This document shows, one piece after another, positions 17,786-25,902 of a DNA stretch of 64,000 nucleotides. Positions within the stretch are counted from its first letter, which is position 1. Every line of letters begins with the position of its first letter. The stretch is from Bog-473 sp963728845 (lineage in GTDB: Bacteria; Actinomycetota; Acidimicrobiia; Acidimicrobiales; RAAP-2): NCBI GenBank assembly GCA_963728845.1, contig CAVSLS010000056.1, positions 1 to 64,000 on the forward strand, written 5' to 3'. A program made the position numbers and the translations under genes. The notes under the pieces are model-generated. The model did no database searches. It was not told the origin of the DNA and saw nothing but the letters and a program-made list of their open reading frames with translations.

Positions 17786-18970
17786 TCATGCCCCGAGGTC
17801 CATCTCTGCCAGCACCTGAACCGTGTCGGCCCCCAGCTGGGGAGCCGGACGCCCCGCCACCCGCGCTCGCGGGTCGGCGACCACCATCGCGGGTGCGACC
17901 GGCAAGGTCGGACCGGCCAGGCCGGCGCACACGCCCGCCATCGAGACGTCGAGGAGCCAGCGTCCGCCTCCGGCCAGCGCGTCGAGGCACGCGTTGGCCG
18001 CCGACAGCCCGGTGAGCGGATCGGCGACGGCGTCCGCGCAGAACATCGGCGTCGACCCCGCCCAGGCCACCAGACCGCCGGCCACCGCCGCGTCGTCACC
18101 GAAGGCGACGCGGTCGGCCGCCGCGCCGGCACGCCCGTGCCCCGTGATGGAGATCCACACCTGCGGGCCCCCGTCTCGGACCACGTCGCGCGCGCTGATC
18201 CCGAATTGGGCCAGCGCGCGGGGCCGGCTGGCCTCAATCACGACGTCCGCCCGCCGGACCAACGCGCGCAGGAGACGTGTCCCTTCGCCGCTCCGCAGAT
18301 CGAGGGCAACCGATCGCTTGCGCCAGTTCAGGAGGTCGAAGAACGCGGCCGGGCCGCGCCGGGCCCCGTCGGGGCGACTGGTCGACTCCACCTTCACCAC
18401 CGTGGCGCCGGCACCAGCCAGCAGGTCCCCACAGAGCGGACCGGCCCACAGGGCGGAGAGATCGACGACGAGCAGGCCGCTGGCGTCACGGGCCGGCGCA
18501 GCGCCGAGGCGCTCCGCGACCACGGCGGGCGAGTCCGCTGCTTCGCCGAGCCGCGCCACCGGAAGGCCGAGCAGCACGGCCCGCTCCACCAGTTCGTCGG
18601 GATCCCGCATCCCCAGGGTCTCGCCGACGGCCGACCAGGTGGCGGGGCCTGCCCGAGGCGTGGCATGGAGCTCGAGCCAGGCCGGCACGAGCTCCATGTC
18701 GTCGGCCCGCGGGAGCGAAACGGCCAGCCACCCGTCGCCGACCGGGAAGAGGCGGCAGCTGCCGCCGCAGCTCGTGGTGCCGCGCCGCCACAACCCCATC
18801 AGCGCGGCGCGCTCGCCGAGCAGGGTGAGCGGGTCCAGTCCCGGGAAGGCGGGCGCCAGGCGCTCGACGCCCTCGACCAGGCGCTCGGGCGGACCGAGCG
18901 GTTCGTCCGGGAGCCCGGTCAACGCCATCGCGCCGCTGGCCGCCCAACGCGCCACCCGGTGATCGTCCAC
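17786..18970 (-). CDS. CaiB/BaiF-type (class III) CoA transferase with unusual domain order
   Basis: A 394-residue protein. The motif that normally opens this family, VVDLSALWAGPLCGDLLAGA with GATVVKVE, begins only at about residue 168. The first 165 residues (ARWAASGAMALTGLPDEP, CRLFPVGDGWLAVSLPRADD) resemble the middle and C-terminal small-domain sequence of ordinary members. The probable catalytic Asp lies in FCADAVADPLTGLSAANACL near the C-terminus. Either the chain is circularly permuted or the first half is a shortened duplicate. Such enzymes move CoA between carboxylic acids. It is separated by only 19 bp from a divergent crotonase. Confidence 0.8.
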   Translation of the reverse strand: MDDHRVARWAASGAMALTGLPDEPLGPPERLVEGVERLAPAFPGLDPLTLLGERAALMGLWRRGTTSCGGSCRLFPVGDGWLAVSLPRADDMELVPAWLELHATPRAGPATWSAVGETLGMRDPDELVERAVLLGLPVARLGEAADSPAVVAERLGAAPARDASGLLVVDLSALWAGPLCGDLLAGAGATVVKVESTSRPDGARRGPAAFFDLLNWRKRSVALDLRSGEGTRLLRALVRRADVVIEASRPRALAQFGISARDVVRDGGPQVWISITGHGRAGAAADRVAFGDDAAVAGGLVAWAGSTPMFCADAVADPLTGLSAANACLDALAGGGRWLLDVSMAGVCAGLAGPTLPVAPAMVVADPRARVAGRPAPQLGADTVQVLAEMDLGA

Positions 18971-18989
18971 GCCGGCACGGTAACGTCAT

Positions 18990-19967
18990 TTGATCCTCGA
19001 CCTCCTCAGTGCCGAAGCACTCCTCGCCGAGCTGCGCAGCGACATCGGCCCCGAACGCAGTGGCGCCGTGATGGTCGCCCTGACGGAAGGGATGCCCGCA
19101 CCCGGCGAGGTGCCGGACGAGCGGAGGGCGAGCCTGCCCTTCGTCGTCGTCGGGGTGACCCGTGGTGCGATCGGCGATCCGTGGCTGAGCCTGTGCGACG
19201 TGGTCGTCGAAGAGGGCGACCCGGCGCTGGGCCGGATTGAGGAGAACCTGGCCACGCGCCCCATCACCGGCACCACGCTGGCCCTGTTGTTGCGCGGGCA
19301 ACATCGTCTGTCCGTCGGCGACGGCCTGGTGGCCGAGTCCACCGCCTATTCGGTCCTGCAGTCGGGGCCCGAGTTCGCGGCCTGGCGCGCCGCGCACCCC
19401 GCGCGCACGGACCGGGACGGGAGCCCGCGGGTGGCCATGCAGCGCGACGGTGCCACCCTCACCATCACCCTCACCCGGCCTCGCCGTCTCAACGCCCTCG
19501 ACGCCCAGATGCGCGACGAGCTGGTCGAGGCGCTCACGGTGGCGGGGGCCGACCCGAGCATCACGCGAGTCGAGCTGCGCGGGGAGGGGAGGGCATTCTG
19601 CGCCGGCGGTGACCTCGACGAGTTCGGTTCCCGGTCCGACCCGGCGACCGCCCACCTGATCCGGCTGCAGCGCAGCGTGGCGCGCGCGCTGTCCCGCCTG
19701 AACAAGGACACGGTGACCTACCTCCACGGGGCGTGTGTGGGGTCCGGCATCGAGCTCGCCGCGTTCACCGACACCGTGGTGGCCGCGCGCGACACGCAGA
19801 TCTCGCTGCCCGAGATCGGTCTCGGTCTGGTTCCCGGCGCCGGCGGCACCGTCAGCCTGCCCCGGCGCATCGGCCGCCTCCGCACGGCCTGGCTCGCGTT
19901 CTCCGGGTGCACCGTCGACGCGGAGACGGCCCACGCGTGGGGACTGGTGGACGTGTTGGAGCGCTGA
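18990..19967 (+). CDS. Enoyl-CoA hydratase/isomerase with N-terminal extension
   Basis: A 325-residue protein starting at TTG 18990. The crotonase core occupies about residues 148-325 with ITLTRPRRLNALDAQMRDEL, the oxyanion-hole loops FCAGGDLDEFGS and CVGSGIELAAFTD, and LPEIGLGLVPGAGGTVSLPR containing a catalytic-type Glu. The first 145 residues are unlike standard hydratases, though TLALLLRGQHRLSVGDGLVA plus ESTAYSVLQ resembles extensions in some actinobacterial homologues. The C-terminus is shorter than usual. A closer internal start is possible given the 19-bp gap to the divergent CoA transferase. Confidence 0.75.
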   Translation: MILDLLSAEALLAELRSDIGPERSGAVMVALTEGMPAPGEVPDERRASLPFVVVGVTRGAIGDPWLSLCDVVVEEGDPALGRIEENLATRPITGTTLALLLRGQHRLSVGDGLVAESTAYSVLQSGPEFAAWRAAHPARTDRDGSPRVAMQRDGATLTITLTRPRRLNALDAQMRDELVEALTVAGADPSITRVELRGEGRAFCAGGDLDEFGSRSDPATAHLIRLQRSVARALSRLNKDTVTYLHGACVGSGIELAAFTDTVVAARDTQISLPEIGLGLVPGAGGTVSLPRRIGRLRTAWLAFSGCTVDAETAHAWGLVDVLER

Positions 19968-20037
19968 GCGCCTCAACCGGGTGAGAAAAGTGTCCTCTTT
20001 GCGGAAGGAGGGTTGCCACGACGATGGGCGCCGGCGG

Positions 20038-20154
20038 GACGCCGTCCTTTACGCTCGGGCCCAGACCATCGCAGGAGGACCGACCGAGATCATGCGGAAC
20101 CGCATTGCCGAGCGTGGACCGGGGCTCCGGCGCGAGCCGCAGGGACAGTCATGA
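20038..20154 (+). pseudogene. Relic: C-terminal end of an acyl-CoA dehydrogenase
   Basis: In one frame this stretch encodes AQTIAGGPTEIMRNRIAERG followed by PGLRREPQGQS and a stop. This is the hallmark C-terminus of acyl-CoA dehydrogenases (QTI-GG-EI-RN-IAER-LGLPRE). No remainder of the enzyme precedes it: the crotonase ends at 19967 and the 70 bp between are not homologous. It appears to be the tail left after deletion of a dehydrogenase gene. Its TGA overlaps the ATG of the metallo-hydrolase gene, so that gene was probably once coupled to a dehydrogenase. Confidence 0.7.
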
Positions 20155-21236
20155 CCTCGACGTCGCGCCACGAGCATCAGGCCCCGCCCCACGCGCAACG
20201 AGCCCGGGGGGCTGCGGCGGCCAACGACCCGTTCCCCGGGGTCGAGAAGGTGAGGCCGGGGCTCTGGAGCATCCCGGTGCCCCTGCCCAACAACTCGCTG
20301 CGCTACGTGCTCGTGTACGTCTTCGAGACGGACCGCGGCCCGTACCTGATCGACGCCGGGTGGAACACCGACGACGCCTTCGGCGCGCTGCAGAGCGGCA
20401 TGGAGGAGGTCGGCTGCGCCATCGGCGACGTCCAGGGTGTGCTGGTGACCCACATCCACCCGGATCACTACGGGCTGGCCGGCCGGATCCGTGAGGCCTC
20501 GGGCGCCTGGATCTCCCTGCACCCCGCCGACGCCGAGCTGATCCACGACCGCTACGACGAGCCCGAGGACCTGCTCAACCGGGTGGCGGCCGCGCTGCGC
20601 CGGATGGGGGCACCGGCTGAGGAGCTCGAACCCCTGCGCAACGCCGCCATGCCGGTCCTGCCGTTGGTCGACCCCGTCCTCCCCGACGTGCTCCTCGAGG
20701 ACGGGGCGCGCCCGGAGGTTCCGGGCTGGGACCTCACCGCCATCTGGACGCCGGGCCACTCGCCCGGGCATCTGTGCTTCTACGAGTCGAGCCAGGCGCT
20801 GATGCTCTCGGGCGACCACGTGCTGCCGCGCATCACACCGAACATTCCGTTCCACCCCCAGGCCGGGGCGAATCCACTGGGTGACTATCTGGCGTCGCTC
20901 GACAAGCTCGAGCCCTACGAGGTCAGCGAGGTGCTGCCGGCGCACGAGTACCGCTTCGACGACCTGCGTGCTCGGCTCGAAGAGCTGCGCCAGCACCACC
21001 GGGACCGCTTCGCCGAGATCATCGCCATGCTGCGTGAGGGGCCGCACACCGCCTGGGACATCGCGTCGCACATGAAGTGGTCGCGGTCGTGGGACGACAT
21101 CGCGGGCTTCATGCGTCGCGCCGCCGTCGGCGAAACGGTCTCACACCTGCGTGCGCTCGTGATCGAGGGCGTGGTGCAGGTCGAGGACGGTGAGCCGGCG
21201 CTGTGGTCGCTGACGGACCGGGCCGCCTCCGCGTGA
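20151..21236 (+). CDS. Metallo-beta-lactamase-fold hydrolase
   Basis: A 361-residue protein. The metal site THIHPDHYGLAGR (H101-x-H103-x-D105-H106) and a later His in TPGHSPGHLCFYES, Asp in LSGDHVLPRI and His in VLPAHEYRF complete the two-metal set. A C-terminal winged-helix-like region (about residues 290-355, HTAWDIASHMKWSRSWDD) is common in the LACTB2/GloB-like branch. Members hydrolyse thioesters or other esters; with the surrounding beta-oxidation genes a CoA-thioester is plausible but unproven. Its ATG overlaps the relic dehydrogenase stop, and it converges with the TetR gene. Confidence 0.85.
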   Translation: MTSTSRHEHQAPPHAQRARGAAAANDPFPGVEKVRPGLWSIPVPLPNNSLRYVLVYVFETDRGPYLIDAGWNTDDAFGALQSGMEEVGCAIGDVQGVLVTHIHPDHYGLAGRIREASGAWISLHPADAELIHDRYDEPEDLLNRVAAALRRMGAPAEELEPLRNAAMPVLPLVDPVLPDVLLEDGARPEVPGWDLTAIWTPGHSPGHLCFYESSQALMLSGDHVLPRITPNIPFHPQAGANPLGDYLASLDKLEPYEVSEVLPAHEYRFDDLRARLEELRQHHRDRFAEIIAMLREGPHTAWDIASHMKWSRSWDDIAGFMRRAAVGETVSHLRALVIEGVVQVEDGEPALWSLTDRAASA

Positions 21237-21263
21237 GCGGCGCCTGCGGCCGACTCCTCGGCG

Positions 21264-21905
21264 TCAGCCCTGCGGGTCCGCCCCCAATGCGCGCTCGCAG
21301 AACGAGCGCACCTGGCGCGCCGCCTGCGCCTGCGACATTGCTGCCTGCCGCGTCGGGTTGAGCCCGGCGGCGGCCCAGGCCACCGATTGAATCAGCGGCG
21401 CGTCCGCGGCGGGATCGGCCAGGGGGAACGAGCCGTCCGCCGCACCGTCGGCGAGCAGGCTCACGAGCGGTGCCATCACCAGAGCGGCGGCGCGGCGCAT
21501 CTCGTCGGCGTAGCCCTGCGCCTTCATGGCGCCGGGAGAGCCGAGCACCGTCGCCCGAGCGGCCTTCGTGCGGTGATGGCCGAAGCTGAGGATCTCGTCG
21601 ATCCAGGCGTGGAGCGCGGACAACGGGTCGCCGGCGGCGTCCACCTTGGCCTTCAGCCGCGCCGCCGCCGCTTCGGCTTCCCGGCGGAACAGTGCGCACA
21701 GCAGTTGGTCCTTGGACCCGAAGTGCCGGTAGAACGAGCGCGTCGAGAGGTCGGCCTCGCACAAGATGTCGGCCACCGCCGCATCGGCGTAGCCGTTGCG
21801 CTCCATGACGACGAGCGCCGCATCGAGCAGGATGCGCAGCTCGTCCCCGGACTCGTAGCGCCGCGGCCGCCCGGCCCGGGTCGTGGGTGCGTCGGCGGGG
21901 GCCAC
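21264..21905 (-). CDS. TetR-family transcriptional regulator
   Basis: A 213-residue regulator with N-terminal HTH (ILLDAALVVMERNGYADAAV, then ADILCEADLSTRSFYRHFGS, residues about 25-70) ending in the KDQLLCALFRRE helix. The C-terminal ligand domain is all-helical and variable. It probably senses an acyl-CoA or related metabolite of the surrounding pathway, which is inference from context. Start is GTG 21905, four bases after a short upstream ORF, indicating coupling. Confidence 0.85.
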   Translation of the reverse strand: MAPADAPTTRAGRPRRYESGDELRILLDAALVVMERNGYADAAVADILCEADLSTRSFYRHFGSKDQLLCALFRREAEAAAARLKAKVDAAGDPLSALHAWIDEILSFGHHRTKAARATVLGSPGAMKAQGYADEMRRAAALVMAPLVSLLADGAADGSFPLADPAADAPLIQSVAWAAAGLNPTRQAAMSQAQAARQVRSFCERALGADPQG

Positions 21906-21909
21906 GGCT

Positions 21910-22014
21910 TCAGGCCATCCGCGCTCGGGTCATGGGGAGGCTGTCCCCGAGGCGGTGGAACGGTGCGAGCCCGATGCCGATGTCGGCGGTCTCGACCTTG
22001 CCAGTCTCGGTCAT
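21910..22014 (-). CDS. 34-residue ORF coupled to the TetR gene
   Basis: Encodes MTETGKVETADIGIGLAPFH and 14 more residues ending RARMA. A very good GGAGGAAACGCC ribosome site precedes the ATG, and the stop lies four bases before the GTG of the TetR gene. I do not recognise the sequence. It may be a leader peptide helping translation of the regulator, or the remnant of a longer gene. Confidence 0.4.
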   Translation of the reverse strand: MTETGKVETADIGIGLAPFHRLGDSLPMTRARMA

Positions 22015-22050
22015 GGCGTTTCCTCCCTGAGTGACCCCGGGGCGAACCGG

Positions 22051-23065
22051 CTAGTCGGGCAGTGACTCGGCGAGCACGGGCACCTCGGCCAGCGAGCGCA
22101 GCCCATCGTTGAGGTGCGTGCAACAGTCGGTGGCCCTTAGCCGCTCGAGCACGTCGGTACGCAGGGCCCGCAGCTCGGTGCCCGCCAACCACGATGCGTT
22201 GGGCGCCGCTCCCGGGCACTCGGCATAGGGGAGCACGCGCGGCACGGCCGTGACCGAGCGCAGTACGCCCGACGCCCGGTCCGCCTGCCCGAGGATCTGG
22301 TACTCGTGGACGACGATCTCCCCGCCGTCGGGGTCCCAGGAGCTGTCGCGGAACATGGCGTCGATCTCCAGGACGCCTCCGTCGCCCCACACATCGATGC
22401 GACGGGCGCGCCGCATGGCCGGGGGCGCCGGGTCGTCCAGCGCGTGCCAGCCGACGGGGTCGGCCGGATCGCCCAGCGGGCCCGGGCGGGCCGTGTTCTG
22501 GCGGTGGACGATGGAGCCGTCGCTCGCCAGCGCGCTCGAGCCGGCGCGGAAGCCCGCACAGATGTCGACCATGCTCCGTCCGGGGACCTTGGTCAACCGC
22601 TCGCGCATCTCGGGGATCTGGTCCATCCAGCGGACGAAGACGAAGCCGGAGATGAGCGTGGCGCCGGCCAGGTCGTCGAGGAGGAGGAGCAGGGGTGTGC
22701 CGCCGGCGACCTCGCCCGGCAGCTCCTCGGCGATGGCCGAGCGCAGCCCGCCGCCGGCGTGACGCCCGACGAGGCGTTCCAGGCCCTCCGCAGGGGGATC
22801 CGCGGCAAGCCGCTGGATGTCGCGTGGCGCGGCCGGTCACCGCGTAGAGGTCCGCATGGTTGACGACCACGGCTGCCCCGGACCGAGGCGTCAGGAGGTC
22901 GCGTGCCCGTCCCTTGAGGTGGAGGTCGGTGCCCAGGCCGTCGGGCCAGGACATGAGCATGGTCGAGGTGCGCCGGACGGAGCCGGGGCGGCGCTCCGGG
23001 GGCTTGTCGGCGGGGTCCGAGGGAGGGGGACTCAGCGACGCCACGGCCGGGCACCCGCTTCGCAA
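22051..23065 (-). CDS. DUF2889 protein (one frame break)
   Basis: About 337 residues. The N-terminal part (PGSVRRTSTMLMSWPDGLGT, then DLHLKGRARDLLTP) is joined after a frame change near 22830 to LLLLLDDLAGATLISGFVFV, RSMVDICAGFRAGS, and the characteristic C-terminal CTHLNDGLRSLAEVP. These are the landmarks of DUF2889, a family of unknown function often found in actinobacterial and proteobacterial aromatic or steroid catabolic clusters. The start codon is uncertain: TTG 23065 or GTG 23044. It is divergent from the FadR-type regulator and precedes the small ORF and TetR gene on the same strand. Confidence 0.7.
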
Positions 23066-23181
23066 ATCATGTTTTCATGGTACGCCGTCCCTGGGGCGCA
23101 ACGCACCTTTCGGACCACTCTATTGGCGAAGGCGCAGCTCAAGGGGGCTATGAACCTGCTCGTCCCGGATAGGCTCGGCGG
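23066..23181. promoter_or_regulatory. Divergent promoter region between DUF2889 and the duplicated regulator
   Basis: This 116-bp interval is more AT-rich than its surroundings. At 23068-23079 it carries CATG-TTTT-CATG, a small dyad that could be half of an operator for the adjacent FadR-type regulator. No clear -35/-10 pair could be assigned with confidence. Confidence 0.35.
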
Positions 23182-24609
23182 ATGACGACGTCCTCAGCCG
23201 CAGGCGTCGTGACGCGCCCGGGCGCCGAGGTGCACGCCAAGCGGGCGGCGAAGGTGGCGGACCTCATCGTCGAAGACGTGCTGACATTGGGGTGGCCGGT
23301 GGGCGAGGTGCTCGGGTCCGAGGCGGACCTGCTCGAGCGCTACCGCGTCAGCCGCGCCGTCCTGCGCGAGGCGGTGCGGCTCGTGGAGCATCAGCGGGTC
23401 GCCCGCACCCGCCGCGGTCCAGGAGGCGGCCTCGTCATCACCGAACCGACGGTCGGCGCGGTCAGCGACGCGGTGGTGCTCTACCTCCACCGGGTCGGCG
23501 CCACGCTGGACGAGATCTACGAGACCCGCATCATCTTGGAGGAGATCGCCTGCGAGCTGGCCGCCGAGCGGACCGACGAGGCCGACCTGGCGGCGCTCAG
23601 GCGGGTCGCCGATCACCAACCGGTCGAGCCAGGCAGCGATTCCCCCGACCTGCATGCCCTGGTGGCGGCCATCAGCGGGAATGCAGGCCTCGAGTTGTTC
23701 GTCGACATCTTCAACGAGGTGGCGCATCTCTACTCACCGGAGCGGCCGAAGGCGGGCCGGGCCCCCAGCCGTGAGACGGAACACGCCCACGCCAGGATCG
23801 CGGAGGCCGTGATGGCCGGCGATCCGGGACTGGCCCGCACTCGCATGCGAAGGCACCTTCGTGCCGAGGTCGGCGTCTTCCGCCGGCGCCGCTCCGCGAG
23901 GCAGTTGCTCCCGGACTCGGTGGTACTGGCCGAGTCGGCCCAGGGCAAGGGGGCCGAGACCGTCGCCCGCCGCATCACCCGGGCCGTGGTGGCCGAGAAC
24001 CTCCAACCGGGGGACCTGGTGGGGACGGAGCCCGAGCTGATCGCCCGCGAGGGTGTGAGCCGCGCGCTCTTGCGCGAGGCGGTCCGGCTGCTCGAATACC
24101 ACCACATCGCCCGCATGCGCCGCGGGCCTGGCGGCGGCCTCTTCGTCATGGCTCCGAGCGCCGACGCCGTCACCGAGACGGCGGCCATCTACCTGGCTCG
24201 CCACGGGGTGCAGCTGTCCGAGCTGGCCGAGCTGCGGACCGGCGTCGAGGTCGCGACAGCGGACCTTGCGGCGCAGCGCATCGATACCGAAGGCGCCGAG
24301 CTCCTGCACCGCACGCTGGTACGCGAGGAGAACGGCACCGACGCCGCGGGGGCCGAATCGGTCGACGAGCTGCATGCGGCCGTCGCGGCGACCGCCCACA
24401 ACCGGGTCTTGGGCCTGGTCGCCCTCGTGCTGATCCGCTTGAGCCCTCTGCACCAGCTGGAGCGCCCGGCCCCGAAGGGCCGCCATCGGGTCAGCGCAGA
24501 GGTCCTCCGGACGCACGAGGGCATTGCCGCCGCCATTGTGTCGGGCGACCGGGAGCTGGCCCGCCACCGGATGCGCCGCCACCTCCAAACCGTCGGCCCG
24601 ATGAGCTGA
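23182..24609 (+). CDS. Duplicated FadR/GntR-type regulator: two wHTH-FCD units in one chain
   Basis: A 475-residue protein made of two similar halves. Unit 1 has a winged helix (about residues 20-90: LGSEADLLERYRVSRAVLRE, AVRLVEHQRVARTRRGPGGG) and an FCD ligand domain with ETRIILEEIACELAAERTDE. Unit 2 repeats the plan (about 255-470: GTEPELIAREGVSRALLREA, RRGPGGGLFVMAP, ELRTGVEVATADLAAQRIDT). Both FCD domains end in a similar HMRRHL-type helix (RTRMRRHLRAE and RHRMRRHLQT). FadR-type proteins normally dimerise; this chain looks like a covalent dimer. It probably regulates the neighbouring acyl-CoA genes. Confidence 0.85.
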   Translation: MTTSSAAGVVTRPGAEVHAKRAAKVADLIVEDVLTLGWPVGEVLGSEADLLERYRVSRAVLREAVRLVEHQRVARTRRGPGGGLVITEPTVGAVSDAVVLYLHRVGATLDEIYETRIILEEIACELAAERTDEADLAALRRVADHQPVEPGSDSPDLHALVAAISGNAGLELFVDIFNEVAHLYSPERPKAGRAPSRETEHAHARIAEAVMAGDPGLARTRMRRHLRAEVGVFRRRRSARQLLPDSVVLAESAQGKGAETVARRITRAVVAENLQPGDLVGTEPELIAREGVSRALLREAVRLLEYHHIARMRRGPGGGLFVMAPSADAVTETAAIYLARHGVQLSELAELRTGVEVATADLAAQRIDTEGAELLHRTLVREENGTDAAGAESVDELHAAVAATAHNRVLGLVALVLIRLSPLHQLERPAPKGRHRVSAEVLRTHEGIAAAIVSGDRELARHRMRRHLQTVGPMS

Positions 24610-24715
24610 TCGCCCGGCTCTCCCGCGCCCACCCTCTGAAATCTCCTCCCCGACTCTTCGAATCTTCTTAACATCCCCTGGCCTGCTCCACATATTTCGC
24701 TGCAACAGTGGGCCC
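24610..24715. promoter_or_regulatory. AT-richer intergenic stretch
   Basis: About 105 bp after the duplicated regulator with several short pyrimidine and AT runs (AATCTTCTTAACATC, CACATATTTCGC), unusual for this GC-rich DNA. It may contain a promoter for the small ORF that follows; no precise elements can be assigned. Confidence 0.3.
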
Positions 24716-24877
24716 ATGCGGAACCACAGGGGTGGAGCGATCGCCGCCGGCATCTTGTGCTCCGTTGCGGCCACGATCGCCGTGTGGAGCGGGCCGCTGG
24801 CGGCAGCCAGCGGGGCACTGCACTCGAACGCTGCCGCGCCGGGGCAGGTCAGCACCGTCACCCACACGGGCAGGTAG
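24716..24877 (+). CDS. Possible 53-residue secreted peptide
   Basis: ATG 24716 opens a short frame: MRNHRGGAIAAGILCSVAAT, a hydrophobic run IAVWSGPLAAASGA, then a polar tail ending STVTHTGR. The first 31 residues look like a classical signal peptide (basic n-region, hydrophobic core, AAASGA cleavage-like site). No strong ribosome site is visible and no homologue is recalled, so this is tentative. It converges with the crotonase gene. Confidence 0.3.
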   Translation: MRNHRGGAIAAGILCSVAATIAVWSGPLAAASGALHSNAAAPGQVSTVTHTGR

Positions 24878-24928
24878 CCGGGCGCCGCGGCGCAGGCTCC
24901 CGCGCCCTGGAGCCGGCGGGACACGGCT

Positions 24929-25772
24929 TCAGCTCTTCGGCCGAGCCTGTTCCCGTTCTTCGGCCACGGCCTGTGTTCGAACTGCACTGGTTCTCGGCCT
25001 CGTGGGCGAAGAGCCAGCGCCGCCGCTCCACCTCGTCCTCGGCGGCGTTGAGGTTGTCCTTGACGAGCGCCAGCAGCGCGGCGGGCGTGCGGGCCAGTTC
25101 GTTGGCGATCTCGTAGGTGTGGGCGCGCAGCTCGTGCGGCGGGAGGACGGCGTGGACCATGCCGAGCTCCATGGCCCGGGTGGCCGGGATCCTCTCGTTC
25201 AAGAGGTAGAGGCGGCGGGCCAGTGCCGTCCCGCCGATGCGCGTCCAGAAGAACGAACCTCCGTAGTCGCCCGGCAGCCCGTTCGGCGTGAAGTTCGTCG
25301 CGAACACGGCGTCCTCGGAGGCGAAGCGCAGGTCGCAGGCGGCCGCGAGGCTGCACCCGGCCCCGACGGCCGGGCCGCCCACCATGGCGATCGTCGGCTT
25401 GGCCATGAGGTGCAGGAGCATGGCGGCGTGCAGGTCGTGGCGGGACAGGTCACCCGCCAGCGCGTCAGCGGGGACGGCCTTCTCGCTGCCCGCTTCGCCG
25501 CGGCCGACGGTGGACTTGATGTCGCCGCCCGAGCAGAAGCCACCGTGACCGCCCTCGGGTGCTGTTCCGGTGAGGACGACCACCTTGGCGTCGGGGTCCT
25601 CGGCCATCCGGCGGACGGCGTCGTCGAGGGCGGCGATCAGCTCGCCGTTCAGCGCGTTGCGCCGGGCCGGGCGGTTCAGCGTGATGGTACCGATCTGGTC
25701 CGTGACATCGACAAGGATCACGGGCTCTTCGCCGGCGGCCGATGCCGCCGAGGTTGCTGCGACGTCTGCCAT
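24929..25772 (-). CDS. Enoyl-CoA hydratase/isomerase (crotonase), frame break near C-terminus
   Basis: Starts MADVAATSAASAAGEEPVIL. Crotonase landmarks are ITLNRPARRNALNGELIAAL, the oxyanion loop GFCSGGDIKSTVGRG, AVGAGCSLAAACDLRFASED, and FTPNGLPGDYGGSFFWTRIG in place of the usual PE-xG loop, so the second catalytic Glu is not obvious. One extra base near 24983 separates HEAENQ from the expected tail AVRTQAVAEEREQARPKS and a stop at 24929; without it the frame would run on to 24858. Divergent from another crotonase with about 130 bp between. Confidence 0.85.
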
Positions 25773-25902
25773 GCGCTCCTCGCTCGTCTTCGTCGGACCA
25801 ACCGATCGCTGGAGCGGATGGCGCATGCTCCGGGCGGGCGTGTGCAGCCATGCCCTACATTGCGATGACGAGAGACGCGCGAGAGAGGAAGGTCGTGGCC
25901 TG

